Shown piece by piece: positions 62,468 to 64,000 of a DNA stretch of 64,000 nt. Origin of the DNA: Rhizobium sp. PP-CC-3A-592 (GTDB lineage: Bacteria > Pseudomonadota > Alphaproteobacteria > Rhizobiales > Rhizobiaceae); contig NZ_QJSR01000001.1 of the NCBI RefSeq assembly GCF_003217095.1, positions 1,526,009 through 1,590,008 on the forward strand, read 5' to 3'. The notes beneath the pieces are model-generated. The model saw only the letters and a list, made by a program, of their open reading frames with translations, made no database searches and was not told the origin of the DNA. Within the stretch, counting starts at the first letter, position 1; every line of letters begins with the position of its first letter. Both the position numbers and the translations under genes were made by a program.

Positions 62468-64000
62468 CTATTTGTAAATGAAGCCGACATTGCCGTGATA
62501 CTGCCCGACCGGCTGGGCGCCACGGTTGCCGTAGATGCGATTGACTTCGCCGAGGAAGAAGCCGGGAAGATCGGCGGATGGGTTGAAATTGTCGTCCGGC
62601 CGGGAGATCTGGTTGCGGGCGACGGGACGCACGAGATAGGGCGTCGCGATGATGACCAGTTCCGTTTCGTTGCGCAGGAAATCGCGCGAGCGGAACAGCG
62701 TGCCGAAGATCGGGATCTTGGCAAGACCCGGCACGCCCGAGATCGCCTGGCGGACATTGTCCTGCACGAGCCCGCCGATCACGATCGAACCGCCGGAGGG
62801 CAGTTCGACGCTGGTGGACGCCTCGCGCTTGCGGATCGACATATAGGTCTGACCCGGCACGCTTCCGCCGTTCGCATTAACGACGCTTCCCTCGAACGTC
62901 GGTTCGGACACGTTGGTCTCGATATCCAGCGCGATCCGGCCCGGCCCCAAGACGACAGGCTTGAAGTTGAGTTCGACACCGTACTCTACGGTCTCGCTTT
63001 TCTGCGTTAGGGTCGGCTTGCCGTTCACCTCGCTGGAGGATTGCTCCGAGGGCAGACGGTAGGCGCCTCCGACGAAGAATTTTGCGCTCTTGCCCGAAAT
63101 CGCGGTGAGGCTCGGCTCAGCGAGCGTCCGCATGACGCCGGCCTGTTCCATGGCGTTGATGGAGCTGGCGAAGGACACGGTGCCACTGCCGATCTGCCCG
63201 GTTGCCAATGACGAAACGGTATTGATGGCGTTGCCGAGGTTGGCCGGATTGTTGAAGCTGATGCCGTCTCCGCTCGATTCGCTCCTAACCGAACCCGAGA
63301 AGCCAAGCTGCTTCAGGATCTGGCGCGAAACTTCGGCAACCGTGACCTTCAACATCACCTGGTCTTCGCCATCGATGGTCAGGAGGTTGACGATCTTGGA
63401 TTTCTGGCGGTCTTCGGCATAGATGTCGGCATCGCCGTTGGTGCCCTGCGCGGTGATGTTGCGGGTCGTCGCCTCGCCGCCCTGGAGGAAGGCCTGCGCC
63501 AGTTCCACGACGCGCGTGGAGTCGAGCGGCGTGCGGACCGAGCCGGTGAGCACGATGTTGTCTGAGACGATCTCGACGTTGATATCGGAGTCCGGCAGGT
63601 AGCGGCGAAGATTGGACTGGAGCGTGGAGACGTCGCGCTCGATTTCGAGATCGAGGCTGACGATTTCCTCGCCACCGGCGCCGAAGATGAAGATGTTGGT
63701 CTGGCCGACGGACTTGCCGAAGAGATAGATGCGACGGGACGTGCGCGTGACGGCATCGGCGAGCGAGGGATCGGCGACGAGGATGTCATGGGCGTCCGTC
63801 GGCAGGTCGATGACCACAGCCTTGTTGAGGCCGAGCTTGATGGTCTTCTTGACGCCGGGACCGCTGTCGACGATGCGCACGAGTGCGCTGTCGGCGGCCT
63901 GTGCGGCACCCGTGAAGCCCGGCAGGACCGGAACGGCCGTCACGGCCATCGCGACGGCAAGAGCGCCGGCCAGCGGCGCGCGTAGCTTTTTGCCCAACGT
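62468..64000 (-). CDS. cpaC: CpaC/RcpA pilus secretin, start at or beyond window edge
   Basis: Outer-membrane secretin channel of the Tad pilus; about 510 residues are visible. The signal peptide (LAGALAVAMAVTAVPVLPGF, cleaved after AQAA), two N-terminal domains (BON-like at about 105-180) and the secretin core (VMLKVTVAEVSRQILKQLGF; ELPSGGSIVIGGLVQ) are present. The first codon here would be TTG at 63997, only three bases from the edge, so the true start may lie outside. cpaA, cpaB and the pilin gene are expected upstream. Confidence 0.94.
   Translation of the reverse strand, partial: TLGKKLRAPLAGALAVAMAVTAVPVLPGFTGAAQAADSALVRIVDSGPGVKKTIKLGLNKAVVIDLPTDAHDILVADPSLADAVTRTSRRIYLFGKSVGQTNIFIFGAGGEEIVSLDLEIERDVSTLQSNLRRYLPDSDINVEIVSDNIVLTGSVRTPLDSTRVVELAQAFLQGGEATTRNITAQGTNGDADIYAEDRQKSKIVNLLTIDGEDQVMLKVTVAEVSRQILKQLGFSGSVRSESSGDGISFNNPANLGNAINTVSSLATGQIGSGTVSFASSINAMEQAGVMRTLAEPSLTAISGKSAKFFVGGAYRLPSEQSSSEVNGKPTLTQKSETVEYGVELNFKPVVLGPGRIALDIETNVSEPTFEGSVVNANGGSVPGQTYMSIRKREASTSVELPSGGSIVIGGLVQDNVRQAISGVPGLAKIPIFGTLFRSRDFLRNETELVIIATPYLVRPVARNQISRPDDNFNPSADLPGFFLGEVNRIYGNRGAQPVGQYHGNVGFIYK

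Overview
The window is a 64 kb piece of a high-GC alphaproteobacterial chromosome, almost certainly Rhizobiales and most likely the Rhizobium/Agrobacterium/Sinorhizobium group. The evidence is the protein families (a rhizobial-type DnaA, a 1005-residue PolA, inositol genes in the order iolR-C-D-E-B, a CpaC-CpaF/TadBC pilus cluster), promoter elements that match alphaproteobacterial consensus sequences, and several palindromic intergenic elements of the kind common in Rhizobiaceae. Most of it is core chromosome. No phage, insertion sequence, CRISPR array, tRNA or rRNA gene was seen.

Layout. 1-5.7 kb: dnaJ (cut by the window edge), dnaK with a heat-shock promoter, and a bifunctional class A penicillin-binding protein. 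5.8-7 kb: a short accessory stretch with a 24-residue membrane microprotein behind a perfect general-stress (EcfG-type) promoter, a palindromic mosaic element and two small conserved-looking proteins. 7-15.4 kb: queC, a ComM/YifB ATPase, gshB, a cupin, a secreted protein behind three 21-bp direct repeats, a UPF0104-type membrane protein, an M20 dipeptidase and a MarR regulator. 15.4-19.5 kb: a three-hairpin RNA candidate (alpha-r7/Smr7C type), polA and a type II toxin-antitoxin pair with a visible autoregulatory promoter. 19.6-25 kb: an RND efflux operon with its TetR regulator as last gene and an operator over the promoter. 25-31 kb: dut, prfC, a trehalose operon (HAD phosphatase, otsB, otsA) and a GFA-family protein.

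31.6-38.5 kb is the inositol catabolic cluster iolR-iolC-iolD-iolE-iolB, all on the minus strand, with two putative IolR operators. The second operator overlaps a symmetric EcfG-like motif that could serve iolR and the divergent glutamine amidotransferase. 39.5-47.5 kb: coaBC, a bacteriophytochrome-HWE kinase-receiver hybrid in an operon with its heme oxygenase, and a MacAB-type exporter. 47.7-54.3 kb: ubiB, ubiE, mutM, rpsT and dnaA; a 1.1 kb gene-free region before dnaA holds a dense group of GANTC (CcrM methylation) sites. 54.3-64 kb: an M17 aminopeptidase, tadD, and the Tad/Flp pilus genes cpaC-cpaD-cpaE-cpaF-tadB-tadC, with cpaC running to the window edge.

For novelty, the strongest candidates are the stress-promoted 24-residue protein with its own terminator, the symmetric EcfG-like motif between iolR and the amidotransferase, the 21-bp-phased operator-like arrays at 5796 and 11394, and the family of palindromic mosaic elements. 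No wholly new multigene system was identified.
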